A stretch of 64,000 nucleotides of DNA from Polyangiaceae bacterium. Lineage in GTDB: Bacteria > Myxococcota_A > Polyangia > Polyangiales > Polyangiaceae. The notes under the pieces were generated by a model. That model saw only the letters and a list, made by a program, of their open reading frames with translations. It did no database searches and was not told the origin of the DNA. Every line of letters begins with the position of its first letter. The first letter of the stretch is position 1. The stretch spans positions 1 to 64,000 of the forward strand of contig JACKEB010000012.1 of the NCBI GenBank assembly GCA_020633205.1, read 5' to 3'. Shown one piece after another: positions 25,886 to 34,182 of the stretch. The translations under genes were made by a program, and so were the position numbers.

Positions 25886-26731
25886 ATGTCAGCATCGGTT
25901 GCAACATCCACGAAATCTGCGCCAGAACCGAGCATCAAGGTGCGCCGCATGGACTTCGAGTTCGGCGAGGAGACGCCGACCTTCTGGTTCGATGACAACC
26001 CCCTACTCACGGCCACCTTGTCAGCCCTGGCCGTGTCCTTCCCGCCGGGAGAGCGCTACTTCATCGCCAGCGTGCGGCATTTTTTGGATCGGGTGAAGGA
26101 CCCCGAGTTGCTCGCGCAGGTGAAGGCGTTCGTCGGCCAGGAGGCGAACCACACCAAGGAGCACATCGCGTTCAACCAGTTCTTGGACAGCCGCGGCTTC
26201 CCCGCGACCGCGATGGAGAAGTGGGTCGCGGATCGGGTCGCCGAGCTCCAGAAGCGCTCGAGCCCCGAGGCGAACCTGGCGCGCACCGCAGCGCTCGAGC
26301 ACTTCACCGCCATCTTGGCCTCGGTGTTGCTCGAGCACCCCGAGATCGCTCAGCGCATGAGCCCCGAGGTCGCGAAGCTGTGGGTGTGGCACGCCATCGA
26401 GGAGGTGGAGCACCGCTCGGTGGCCTTCGACGTCTACAAGACCGCGGTGGACGACGAACAGCTGCGCATCAAGGTCATGCTCCTCACCACGGTGATCTTC
26501 ATCACAGTGAACGCGGTGCGCACCACGATGCTGCTCAGGGCTTCAGGGCGACAGCGCGAGCTTCTGCCGATCCTCAAGGCGCTGAACGTGATGTGGGGTC
26601 GCCCGGGGCTCTTCCGTAAGGTGGTGCCGCGTTATCTTGAATATTTCCGGAAGGATTTTCATCCCTCGCAGCTGGACAGCGGTGCCTTCCTCGAAGCCGC
26701 CAAGCGCCAGTACCTCGGCGCCGCGGCGTAG
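25886..26731 (+). CDS. Predicted metal-dependent hydrolase (PF10118)
   Basis: 281 residues; AGGAG lies 8 bases before the ATG. DFEFGEETPTFWFDDNPLLTATLSALAVSFPPGERYF is the characteristic N-terminus of the PF10118 family. Clusters QEANHTKEH and HAIEEVEHRSVAFDVY look like ferritin-type Glu/His metal ligands; a di-metal helical-bundle enzyme is plausible (inference). A hydrophobic stretch (VMLLTTVIFITVNAV) may contact the membrane. It is divergent from LysR, a common arrangement for this family. Confidence 0.88.
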   Translation: MSASVATSTKSAPEPSIKVRRMDFEFGEETPTFWFDDNPLLTATLSALAVSFPPGERYFIASVRHFLDRVKDPELLAQVKAFVGQEANHTKEHIAFNQFLDSRGFPATAMEKWVADRVAELQKRSSPEANLARTAALEHFTAILASVLLEHPEIAQRMSPEVAKLWVWHAIEEVEHRSVAFDVYKTAVDDEQLRIKVMLLTTVIFITVNAVRTTMLLRASGRQRELLPILKALNVMWGRPGLFRKVVPRYLEYFRKDFHPSQLDSGAFLEAAKRQYLGAAA

Positions 26732-26752
26732 CGGCGTAGCGGCGTGGCGCGC

Positions 26753-27835
26753 CTACTTTCCGCTCAAGCAGGCGCCGTACACGTCCTGAGCGGCGTTGAA
26801 CGCGGCGTCTTCGTCGACGCACACGTCGTCGCCGCCCAGAGCCGCGTCACACGACTGCGCGCGACAGGTGTAGAGGGCCTTGGCGGCGTCGCGCAGCGCG
26901 GCGTCGGCATCGCAGCTTTCGTCGACGAACGCCCACGTGTCCGAGAACATCGCCTTGCAGGAGGTGACGGTTGCTGGCGGGTAGTGGATGGCGCCCGCGT
27001 CTTCGTTCACGCACTGGGCGGTGGTCTCGCAGAGGGTGTCCGTAACCGCGCTGTATGCATCCGCGGGGTAGAGCCCGCCGGCGCCGCGATCGGGATCCGG
27101 CACATTGGCGAGCAAGCCATCGGGCGGGCCTGCGTTGACGATCACACCCGCGCGACAGTGGAACCGCACCTGATTGAACAGCGTGTTCGCGCGGGTGGCG
27201 CTCATCACGTAGTCCCCTGGGGGCACGTTGTAAAACAGCACGCCGCCGTCCTTGCTCGTGGCCGGCTGGTCCACGGCCGGCAGGACGTTTTCGTCGAAGT
27301 AGATGGGGCCGCTGCCCGCGGGTGGGGCGGGGGAGAGGGACACACTCACGTCCGCCATGCCTTGGCGCAAGTGCACGTAGAGTGAGCCGCCCATGCGCGC
27401 AACCGTGCTGGCGACGACGCAGTTCTCGGCTTCGTTGACTGGCGTCGGGACGAGGCCCGACAGCGCCGTGAAGATCCCCTTGGAAACGACCTGGATGGCA
27501 AACGGGTGAATGCCCTTTTCGGTGAGCTGCAACGTCGCGGTTTGCGTCGTCTTGAAGTTCGGATGCTCGACGACCAGCGTGACGTCGCTACCGACGCGCA
27601 AGCCGTCGAAGCGGAAGTGAGCGTCGTCACCGGTCACCACCTGCATCTCTGGGTGCTCGAGGACGCTGACCGTCGCTCCCGACACGCGCTCCCCCCCGAC
27701 CTCGTCGAGGAAGGCGAGCACGTCACCTTCCACGGAGGCCACCGCAGGCTCGGAGATCACGTCTTCACTGCTGCAGCTCACGGCGAGCAGTGCCAAGGGG
27801 ATCACGGGAGTTGCCAGACGGGAAAGCAAGCGCAT
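26753..27835 (-). CDS. Lipoprotein with carboxypeptidase-regulatory-like domain and Cys-rich C-terminus
   Basis: 360 residues. The signal peptide ends in the lipobox LAVSC (Cys at about 21). Residues about 35-120 form a CarboxypepD_reg-like beta sandwich (GDVLAFLDEVGGERVSGATVSVLEHP, FRFDGLRVGSDVTLVVEHP). Later a second such region has YNVPPGDYVMSATR. The C-terminal 90 residues hold eight cysteines in ALCET/TCRAQSCDA-like spacing, probably disulphide-bonded. It is cell-envelope anchored; function unknown. It is not obviously part of an operon. Confidence 0.85.
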   Translation of the reverse strand: MRLLSRLATPVIPLALLAVSCSSEDVISEPAVASVEGDVLAFLDEVGGERVSGATVSVLEHPEMQVVTGDDAHFRFDGLRVGSDVTLVVEHPNFKTTQTATLQLTEKGIHPFAIQVVSKGIFTALSGLVPTPVNEAENCVVASTVARMGGSLYVHLRQGMADVSVSLSPAPPAGSGPIYFDENVLPAVDQPATSKDGGVLFYNVPPGDYVMSATRANTLFNQVRFHCRAGVIVNAGPPDGLLANVPDPDRGAGGLYPADAYSAVTDTLCETTAQCVNEDAGAIHYPPATVTSCKAMFSDTWAFVDESCDADAALRDAAKALYTCRAQSCDAALGGDDVCVDEDAAFNAAQDVYGACLSGK

Positions 27836-27880
27836 GCGTGGAAGATAGCCTTGCTCCCCGACTCCGGCGCAACCGTCTCG

Positions 27881-28990
27881 CTAGGAATTGCGCGCTTTGG
27901 CCTCGCGCTCGCTGCGATACTGGCTCGGGGTCTGTCCCGTCCAGCGGCGAAAGGCGCGCGTGAAATTGGCGGCATCCACGTAGCCCAGCAGCTCTGCGAC
28001 CTCGTGCGCCGGGAGGCGCGGGTTGTCGAGCAAGCGCAGCGCCTCACGGCGGCGTGCGGCTTCCACCAAGGTCGAGTAGCGGGTGCCCTCGTTCTGCAGG
28101 TGCCGCCTCAGAGTGCGCGGCGCCATGCCGAGGCGCTTCGCCATGTCTTCCAGGGACGGGTAGCCGCCGGGCCCCGGCTTCAGCTCCGCGGCGACGCGGG
28201 CGACGAGCAGCCCGTCGCTCAGGCCTCGCTCCCGCTCTTCACGGGCGCACCATTTCATCGCTGAGCTGAGCGCCGTTGGGTTCGACATCGCGAGCCGCGT
28301 GTCGAGTAATTGCGTGGGGAAACGAAACTGGGAGGAGGGCATATCAAAGCGCACGTTGCCGAGGCGCTGCCGTAAATAGGCGGCGTGCTTGGGCTCCGGG
28401 AACGCAAACCACACCTCGGCGTGTCCTACGGTTTGCGGAGCCAGCGCCCCGATGCCGCGATACATCGCAGAAAAGCAGATTTGTGTCACCTCTGAGCGCT
28501 GAGCACTTGGAACCGGCAGGTTGATTTCGACCTCGATGCTGCCGATTTCCCCGTGGGTATTCACCACCAGGTTCGATGCGCGGCCGATCAAATGCCAGAA
28601 GCGCTGCAGCACCTCGAGCGCTTCGCGCAAGGTGGAGCTCGCGAGGATGGCGTAGCCCACGCTGCCGAGCGCCGTCGGTGGCAGCCGCCAGCCCATCTCC
28701 GCCGCGAGGGAAGGATCGTCGAGCTCTTGCTGGACGACGGCGGTGAGTAACAAGTGCTGGCTGAGGGCGAGCCCCGACTCCGCGATCTCTGCAGTGCTCA
28801 GGGGGATGCCAGCTCGGCTCAAGAGCTCCTTGGAGGACAGACCGCGTTCGGTCGCGATCTCGAGCACGGTCATCGGGAACACGCCGGGGATGAACCAGCG
28901 CTTCCACTCGTCCCTTGGTCGGCCTGCTTCGACGGACACCTCGGCCACTATGGGAGCCTTGGCCGCTGATGACAACGCTCGGCCTCGCAA
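27881..28990 (-). CDS. AraC-family regulator with PF12625-type N-domain
   Basis: About 369 residues. The N-domain (ERGLSSKELLSRAGIPLSTAEI, PPTALGSVGYAILASSTLREALEVLQRFWHLIG) is the arabinose-binding-like domain PF12625. The C-terminal AraC domain has SLEDMAKRLGMAPRTLRRHLQNEGT and PAHEVAELLGYVDAANFTRAFRRWTGQTPSQYR. The exact start is uncertain: the first 17 residues of the long frame look non-conserved and a GTG at 28939 is an alternative. It is divergent from the Baeyer-Villiger monooxygenase gene, a recurrent partnership. Confidence 0.9.
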   Translation of the reverse strand: MRGRALSSAAKAPIVAEVSVEAGRPRDEWKRWFIPGVFPMTVLEIATERGLSSKELLSRAGIPLSTAEIAESGLALSQHLLLTAVVQQELDDPSLAAEMGWRLPPTALGSVGYAILASSTLREALEVLQRFWHLIGRASNLVVNTHGEIGSIEVEINLPVPSAQRSEVTQICFSAMYRGIGALAPQTVGHAEVWFAFPEPKHAAYLRQRLGNVRFDMPSSQFRFPTQLLDTRLAMSNPTALSSAMKWCAREERERGLSDGLLVARVAAELKPGPGGYPSLEDMAKRLGMAPRTLRRHLQNEGTRYSTLVEAARRREALRLLDNPRLPAHEVAELLGYVDAANFTRAFRRWTGQTPSQYRSEREAKARNS

Positions 28991-29176
28991 AGCACCTCGG
29001 AGCCAAAATCGGCGGCTCCAGGCGCTCCCTCACCCCCAAGCGAGACGAAGATTGGCCTGAAATGACAACCAGGATGTCCCCTCCGGACCTGCCGTTTCGC
29101 TTCATCCTGACTACACTACTGACACCGGTTCAATAGCGAGGGCGCAGTGCCGGCGGTGGACTAGGGAGCTTTGAGC

Positions 29177-30694
29177 ATGCAGCACGAAAACCTCGACGTA
29201 GTGATCATCGGTGCGGGCCTGTCCGGCGTCGGTGCGGGTGTTCATCTCTCTCAGAAGTGTCCAGGCAAGCGCTTCGCGTTGCTCGAGATGCGTGAGGCCA
29301 TGGGCGGTACCTGGGACCTCTTCCGTTACCCGGGGATCCGCTCCGACTCCGATATGTACACCCTCGGCTATCACTTCAAGCCGTGGACGAACCCGAAGGC
29401 CATCGCCGATGGCGAGGACATCCGCAGCTACATCCAGGAGACGGCGCGCGAGTACGGCATCGACCGGAAGATCCGCTACCAGCACAAGGTCAAGAGCCTG
29501 AACTGGAACAGCAAGCGCGCTCGCTGGGAGCTGGAGGTGGAGCAGCTGGACACGGGCGATACCGTGCGGATCAGCGCCCAGTTCGTGATCTGCTGCTCTG
29601 GCTACTACAAATACGAAAGCGGCCACACGCCGGAGTTCGCAGGACGCGAGGATTTTGGGGGGGAGGTCATCCATCCCCAACTTTGGCCCGAAGGGCTCGA
29701 CTATTCGGGGAAGCGCATCGTGGTGATTGGCAGCGGCGCCACCGCGGTCACGCTCGTGCCTGCCCTGACCGACAAGGCCGCGCACGTCACGATGTTGCAG
29801 CGCTCGCCGAGCTACGTGATCAACGTGCCGCAGCAGGACAAGATCTCGAACAAGCTGCGGGAGTACCTGCCGGAGCAAGCCGTCTACTCGATGGCGCGCG
29901 TGCGCAACGTGTTGCTCAGCATGACGCTCTTCAACTTTGCGCGGCGCTACCCGAAGCAGGCGCGCCGCTTGCTGATGGGTCGCGTGAAGAAGGCGCTCGA
30001 GGGCAGCGTGGATCTCTCGCACTTTTCCCCTAAATACAACGTATGGGACGAGCGCCTGTGCGCCGTGCCCGACGGGGACATGTTCGACGCCCTGAAGTCA
30101 GGCAAGGCGTCCGTCGTAACAGACCAGATCGAGCGCTTCACCCAGGGCGGCATCCTGCTCAAGTCCGGCGAAGAAATCCCCGCGGATATCATCGTTACCG
30201 CGACCGGGCTGGAACTCCAGGTGCTCGGCGGCAGTGAACTCACCAAGGACGGTGAGCCGGTGAAGGTCGCGGAGAAGTACTACTACAAGGGTGCGATGCT
30301 GCAGGACGTCCCGAACCTGGCGATGGTCTTCGGCTACACCAACTCTTCCTGGACGCTGAAAGCGGATCTCATCCTCGACTACTTCTGCCGCGTGATGAAC
30401 CACATGCAAAAGAGCGGTCAACAGGTGTGTACGCCGACGGCCGACGGAAGCGTGGAGGACGGCGGGCCTTTCTTGAACCTGAACTCCGGTTACGTGAAGC
30501 GGGCCCTGCACCTGATGCCGCGCCAAGGCGCGGGCAAGCCGTGGAAGCTGTATCAGAACTACGTGCTTGATTACGTGATGATGAAGCTCACCAAGCTCGA
30601 TGACGGGGCGCTGAGCTTCAGCAATCCGGTGTCGCGCGGAACTGAAGAGGCCACACCAAGCTTGTCGGAGATGCATGCTGCCCAGCTCAACTGA
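29177..30694 (+). CDS. Flavin-containing Baeyer-Villiger-type monooxygenase
   Basis: 505 residues. The FAD site is VVIIGAGLSGVGAGVHL near the N-terminus. The BVMO fingerprint FxGxxxHxxxWP is met exactly by FGGEVIHPQLWP. The NADPH Rossmann motif is VIGSGATAVTLVPAL. Overall it resembles mycobacterial EthA-type enzymes, which insert oxygen into ketones or oxidise sulphides using NADPH and O2. The ATG at 29177 has GGGAG 8 bases upstream. An amidase gene overlaps its last 20 bp; AraC regulators flank the pair. Confidence 0.94.
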   Translation: MQHENLDVVIIGAGLSGVGAGVHLSQKCPGKRFALLEMREAMGGTWDLFRYPGIRSDSDMYTLGYHFKPWTNPKAIADGEDIRSYIQETAREYGIDRKIRYQHKVKSLNWNSKRARWELEVEQLDTGDTVRISAQFVICCSGYYKYESGHTPEFAGREDFGGEVIHPQLWPEGLDYSGKRIVVIGSGATAVTLVPALTDKAAHVTMLQRSPSYVINVPQQDKISNKLREYLPEQAVYSMARVRNVLLSMTLFNFARRYPKQARRLLMGRVKKALEGSVDLSHFSPKYNVWDERLCAVPDGDMFDALKSGKASVVTDQIERFTQGGILLKSGEEIPADIIVTATGLELQVLGGSELTKDGEPVKVAEKYYYKGAMLQDVPNLAMVFGYTNSSWTLKADLILDYFCRVMNHMQKSGQQVCTPTADGSVEDGGPFLNLNSGYVKRALHLMPRQGAGKPWKLYQNYVLDYVMMKLTKLDDGALSFSNPVSRGTEEATPSLSEMHAAQLN

Positions 30695-32177
30695 GCCGCG
30701 CTGCGTGGAGTCGTCGGTGGATCCCCACAGCAGCGCGACGGAGCAGCTCAGCGATCTTGCGAGCGGGCGCCTGACGAGTCGCGAGCTGTTGGAGGCGTAC
30801 ATCCAGCGCATCGAGCGCTACGACGGCGCGCTCAACGCCGTTGTGGCGAGGGACTTCGACAAGGCGAGAGCTGCGGCCGAGCGCGCTGACGAAGCGCGGC
30901 AGCGGGGAGGGCGCCTCGGTCCACTGCACGGTTTACCGCTGACGTTGAAGGACACCTGGGAGGTCCCCGGCATGCCGTGCGCTGCGGGTGCCCCGGAGTA
31001 TCGCGAGCACCGCCCAGAGCAGCCAGCCGACATCGTGAGGCGGCTGGAGGAGGCCGGCGCCATCATCTTCGGCAAGACCAACGTGCCCTACCTGGCGTCG
31101 GACATTCAGACCTACAACAAGGTCTACGGCACGACGAATAATCCGTGGGGAACCGATCGCACCCCGGGCGGTTCGTCCGGCGGCGCGGCTGCGGCCCTGG
31201 CCGCTGGCTTCACTTCCCTCGAGGTCGGCAGCGACCTGGCCGGTTCCATTCGTATCCCCGCGCACTACTGTGGCGTGTGCGGGCACAAACCGACCTATGG
31301 CGTGGTGTCCTTTCGTGGTCACGTCCCAGGGCCACCCGGCACCCTCACGGAGCCGACGCTGGCGGTCGCAGGACCGATGGCGCGCTCTGCCGCTGACTTG
31401 CGGTTGCTCTTCGATGTCTTGAGCGGTCCGCCGCGGGACGACAGCGCTTGGTCGCTTGCGTTGCCTGAAGCACCGGAGCGCTTGGAAGACTACCGGGTGC
31501 TGCTCTGGATCGACGATCCGCTGTGCCCCATCGATCACGAGCTGCGTCAGCAATACGAGGTGCTGGAGCAGCGCCTGCGGGAGCGTGGTGTTTCCGTGAC
31601 CCGAGCGGCGCCGCAGGGGTTCGCGCTGCGGCAGTTCTACGCGCTCTACCTGAGGGGCCTGGGCGCGTTGCTCGGCGCTGCGCTCCCGGCGCGGCAGCGT
31701 CATCTGATGGGCTTCGCTGGCCGCTTGATGCCGCTCCTCTCGAAGGCGCTCAACGCACCTGCGGACTTTGGTCACTTCCTGCTTGGGTTGAACCAGCGCT
31801 CGGCGGAGACACGCCAGCAGCAGGAGCGCGGGGCTCAACTGGGGGCGGCGTTTTCGAAGGTGTTCAACGACTACGACGTGATCCTGATGCCGCCCGCGCT
31901 GACCACCGCCATTCGTCATGATCACGACCCACTGTTGGCGCGACGCAAGCTCAGCGTGAACGGGCAGGAGCGCCCGTACACCGACTTGTTCGCGTGGATC
32001 GCCCTGCCGTCGCTGCTCGGCTTGCCGGCCACGAGCGCACCCGTCGGCCGCGCGTCTCACGGCTTGCCAATCAACGTGCAGATCGTCGGAGATCGCTACC
32101 AGGACTATCGCACGCTCCGCTTTGCAGAGCTGCTCGAAGGCGTGATGGGCGGCTTTCAGAAGCCCCCCGGGTACTGA
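30675..32177 (+). CDS. Amidase-signature family hydrolase
   Basis: 500 residues. The Ser-cisSer-Lys triad is visible: Lys in LTLKDTWEVPG (about 92), cis-Ser in TPGGSSGGAAAALAAGF, and nucleophile Ser in GSDLAGSIRIPA. It hydrolyses a C-N amide or related ester; the specificity cannot be deduced. The ATG at 30675 overlaps the monooxygenase stop by 20 bp; GTGs at 30705 and 30717 are alternatives. Coupled translation suggests the two enzymes act on one substrate. It ends 5 bp from the convergent AraC gene. Confidence 0.92.
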   Translation: MLPSSTEPRCVESSVDPHSSATEQLSDLASGRLTSRELLEAYIQRIERYDGALNAVVARDFDKARAAAERADEARQRGGRLGPLHGLPLTLKDTWEVPGMPCAAGAPEYREHRPEQPADIVRRLEEAGAIIFGKTNVPYLASDIQTYNKVYGTTNNPWGTDRTPGGSSGGAAAALAAGFTSLEVGSDLAGSIRIPAHYCGVCGHKPTYGVVSFRGHVPGPPGTLTEPTLAVAGPMARSAADLRLLFDVLSGPPRDDSAWSLALPEAPERLEDYRVLLWIDDPLCPIDHELRQQYEVLEQRLRERGVSVTRAAPQGFALRQFYALYLRGLGALLGAALPARQRHLMGFAGRLMPLLSKALNAPADFGHFLLGLNQRSAETRQQQERGAQLGAAFSKVFNDYDVILMPPALTTAIRHDHDPLLARRKLSVNGQERPYTDLFAWIALPSLLGLPATSAPVGRASHGLPINVQIVGDRYQDYRTLRFAELLEGVMGGFQKPPGY

Positions 32178-32182
32178 GCATT

Positions 32183-33148
32183 TCAGCCCTTCTGTAGTGC
32201 CTTGCGGAAATCCGCCGGGCCGCGACCGGCTTCGCGCTTGAACGCGCGGCTGAACGCGGACTCCGATCCATAGCCGACCTTCGCAGCGACACTGGCGATG
32301 CTCTCGTCGGTGTCGCGGAGGCGCTGAGATGCGAGCTGGATACGCCAGCGTGTCAGATATTGCCCCGGCGCTTCACCCAGCAGCTCGTTGAAGCGGGCGG
32401 CGAAGCCCGAGCGCGACATGCCAGCGCGCTTGGCCAGCTCCTCCACGCTCCAAGGCTCGGCAGGTTCCGCGTGGATCAGCTCCAGGCTGCGCCGGATCCC
32501 GTCGTCTTTCAACGCGGCCAGCCAGCCGAGCTCACTCGTCTTGAGCTGGGCCATGTGCTGCCGCAGCACCTCGACGAACAAGAGCTCCGTCAGGCGCCCC
32601 AACACGGAGTGACTGCCAGGGCTGCCGTTGTCGAGCTCGCGCGACAGGAACTCGATGCTCGAGCGCACCATGGAGCCGCAGTGGCTAGCGTCAGGCTTCA
32701 CGACCAGCAACGGGGGCAGGCTCGAGAGCAGCGGGTTGAACAGCGCCTTGTCGACGTGAAGGAAGCCACACACGATCTGCGTGGTCTCCCCTTCACCTCC
32801 GTACGCGATGCGCGGCGGCGTGGTCCAGGGCGGAGGACCAGGAAACAGCATCGCGATGCTCTCAATCTTCTGTGCACCCCCCGCGCCCATGCTGTGGGCA
32901 TGGCCGAAGGGAAATAGAACGACATCTCCGGCGCTCAACGGTTGCTGAGGCCGTCCTTCGAGTTCGACCCAGCACTCGCCTGCTTGGATGGCGTGGAACA
33001 ACACCATCTGACGGGCCGCAGGCAGCAGGGCTTGCGCGAGCTGCGCGGAGTCAGGCGAGGACAACGCCCAGGGTGCGCCGAACTCCGCGCGGAAAAATAT
33101 CGAGCCGGATAAGCGAATCGAACTCAGGAACTCAGACAGCAGATCCAT
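32183..33148 (-). CDS. AraC-family regulator with cupin_6 N-domain
   Basis: 321 residues from the ATG at 33148, giving the standard start MDLLSEFLSSIRLSGSIFFRAEFGAPW. The cupin region includes FHAIQAGECWVELEGRPQQPLSAGDVVLFPFGHAH. The AraC domain has SVEELAKRAGMSRSGFAARFNELLGEAPGQYLTRWR and SIASVAAKVGYGSESAFSRAFKREAGRGPADFR. Relatives usually control an adjacent oxidoreductase; here it is convergent with the monooxygenase/amidase pair and divergent from the YeeE genes. Confidence 0.92.
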   Translation of the reverse strand: MDLLSEFLSSIRLSGSIFFRAEFGAPWALSSPDSAQLAQALLPAARQMVLFHAIQAGECWVELEGRPQQPLSAGDVVLFPFGHAHSMGAGGAQKIESIAMLFPGPPPWTTPPRIAYGGEGETTQIVCGFLHVDKALFNPLLSSLPPLLVVKPDASHCGSMVRSSIEFLSRELDNGSPGSHSVLGRLTELLFVEVLRQHMAQLKTSELGWLAALKDDGIRRSLELIHAEPAEPWSVEELAKRAGMSRSGFAARFNELLGEAPGQYLTRWRIQLASQRLRDTDESIASVAAKVGYGSESAFSRAFKREAGRGPADFRKALQKG

Positions 33149-33271
33149 TTGCGGCGGTTGGAGCATGGGTCAACTGATTTGGAGCTTCAAGCATGGCCGA
33201 GCTACTCGTGTATCCATAGGGTTTGACCGAAGCCCACCGAGAATCGTCACGGGGCGCATGGAGGCCAATCG

Positions 33272-33691
33272 ATGTGGAGCTATCTGAGCTTGATAGGCGC
33301 TGGGGTGCTGTTCGGAGCGGCGGCGGGCAGTTTGCTCATCGTCCAGGGACGGATCGCCGGTATCAGCGGGATCGCAGCGAAGCTGCTTGATGGTCCAGCG
33401 GTGGAGCGCCGCTTTGCCGCGGTGTTCATGCTGGGGCTGCTGTTCGGTGGCGGGCTGCTCCGCCTGTTCATGCCTCGAGCGCTGGCCGACTCCGCGCCCG
33501 CGCCCGTCGGTCTGATGGTGCTGGCGGGACTCTTGCTTGGTCTTGGTGCGCGTGTCGGTAATGGCTGCACCAGCGGCCATGGAGTGTGCGGCGTGGGGCG
33601 CTTCTCGCTGCGTTCGTGCGTAGCGGTCGGGACGTTTACTGGCGTGGGGATGTTGGTGCGGTCGTTGCTCGTTGCTGGAGGTTGGTCATGA
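33272..33691 (+). CDS. YeeE/YedE-family membrane protein, subunit 1
   Basis: 139 residues with four hydrophobic helices. The GNGCTSGHGVCGVGRFS motif holds the two conserved cysteines of the YeeE/YedE sulphur-transport family (PF04143), whose Thermus/Spirochaeta relative moves thiosulphate. Many bacteria split the protein into two half-size genes as here. The next gene starts inside the stop codon (ATGA), so the two are translationally coupled and presumably form one transporter. Confidence 0.93.
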   Translation: MWSYLSLIGAGVLFGAAAGSLLIVQGRIAGISGIAAKLLDGPAVERRFAAVFMLGLLFGGGLLRLFMPRALADSAPAPVGLMVLAGLLLGLGARVGNGCTSGHGVCGVGRFSLRSCVAVGTFTGVGMLVRSLLVAGGWS

Positions 33692-34152
33692 AAGCGCTTC
33701 AGACGTTGTTTGTGTTTGCTGTGGGGGTCGTCCTCGCACTGGCGCTTGGCTTCGCCGAGCTGACGCGCCCCGAGCACATCCTGGGCTGGGTTGACGTGCG
33801 TCACTGGGATCCGTCGCTGTTGTTCGTGATGCTGGGCGCTACTAGCGCCTACGCGATCGCGCACCGCATCGCGCTGCGCCGTGAGCGCGCTCAGCTGTGT
33901 CGCTTGGACTTGCCAACGCGTACCGCTGTCGACGCCAAGCTGCTGGTCGGCGCGTCGATCTTCGGCACCGGATGGGCCATCGGGGGTGTTTGCCCTGGTC
34001 CAGCGTTCACCACCCTCGGTGGCGGACAAAGCTGGATCGTGGCGTTCATCCTGCCGATGTTCGTTGGCCTGTGGCTCGGCGCGCCGCACCGCTTGGGGCA
34101 AGGCTTGGGTTGGTTCCGACGCCGGGAGCGTAGCGTCGCCGTTTTACCGTGA
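33688..34152 (+). CDS. YeeE/YedE-family membrane protein, subunit 2 (DUF6691)
   Basis: 154 residues; the ATG at 33688 overlaps the previous stop. Four hydrophobic helices are seen. GWAIGGVCPGPAFTTLGGG contains the conserved single Cys of this half, matching the DUF6691 partner. FAELTRPEHILGWVDV near the N-terminus is also typical. It probably imports a reduced or thiol-reactive sulphur compound with the preceding half. A longer frame beginning within the first gene is not credible. Confidence 0.92.
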   Translation: MKALQTLFVFAVGVVLALALGFAELTRPEHILGWVDVRHWDPSLLFVMLGATSAYAIAHRIALRRERAQLCRLDLPTRTAVDAKLLVGASIFGTGWAIGGVCPGPAFTTLGGGQSWIVAFILPMFVGLWLGAPHRLGQGLGWFRRRERSVAVLP

Positions 34153-34164
34153 GGAACTGGGTCT

Positions 34165-34182
34165 GCCGGCTTCAGCGCCGGC
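34165..34182. terminator. Candidate hairpin between convergent genes
   Basis: GCCGGC at 34165-34170 and 34177-34182 with a 6-base loop. It sits across the short gap between the YeeE operon and the end of the putative metalloprotease gene. There is no U tract, so the call is weak. Confidence 0.3.

Noticed and set aside
30933..32060. 375-codon minus-strand ORF
   Set aside because: Antisense to the amidase, whose catalytic motifs are intact.
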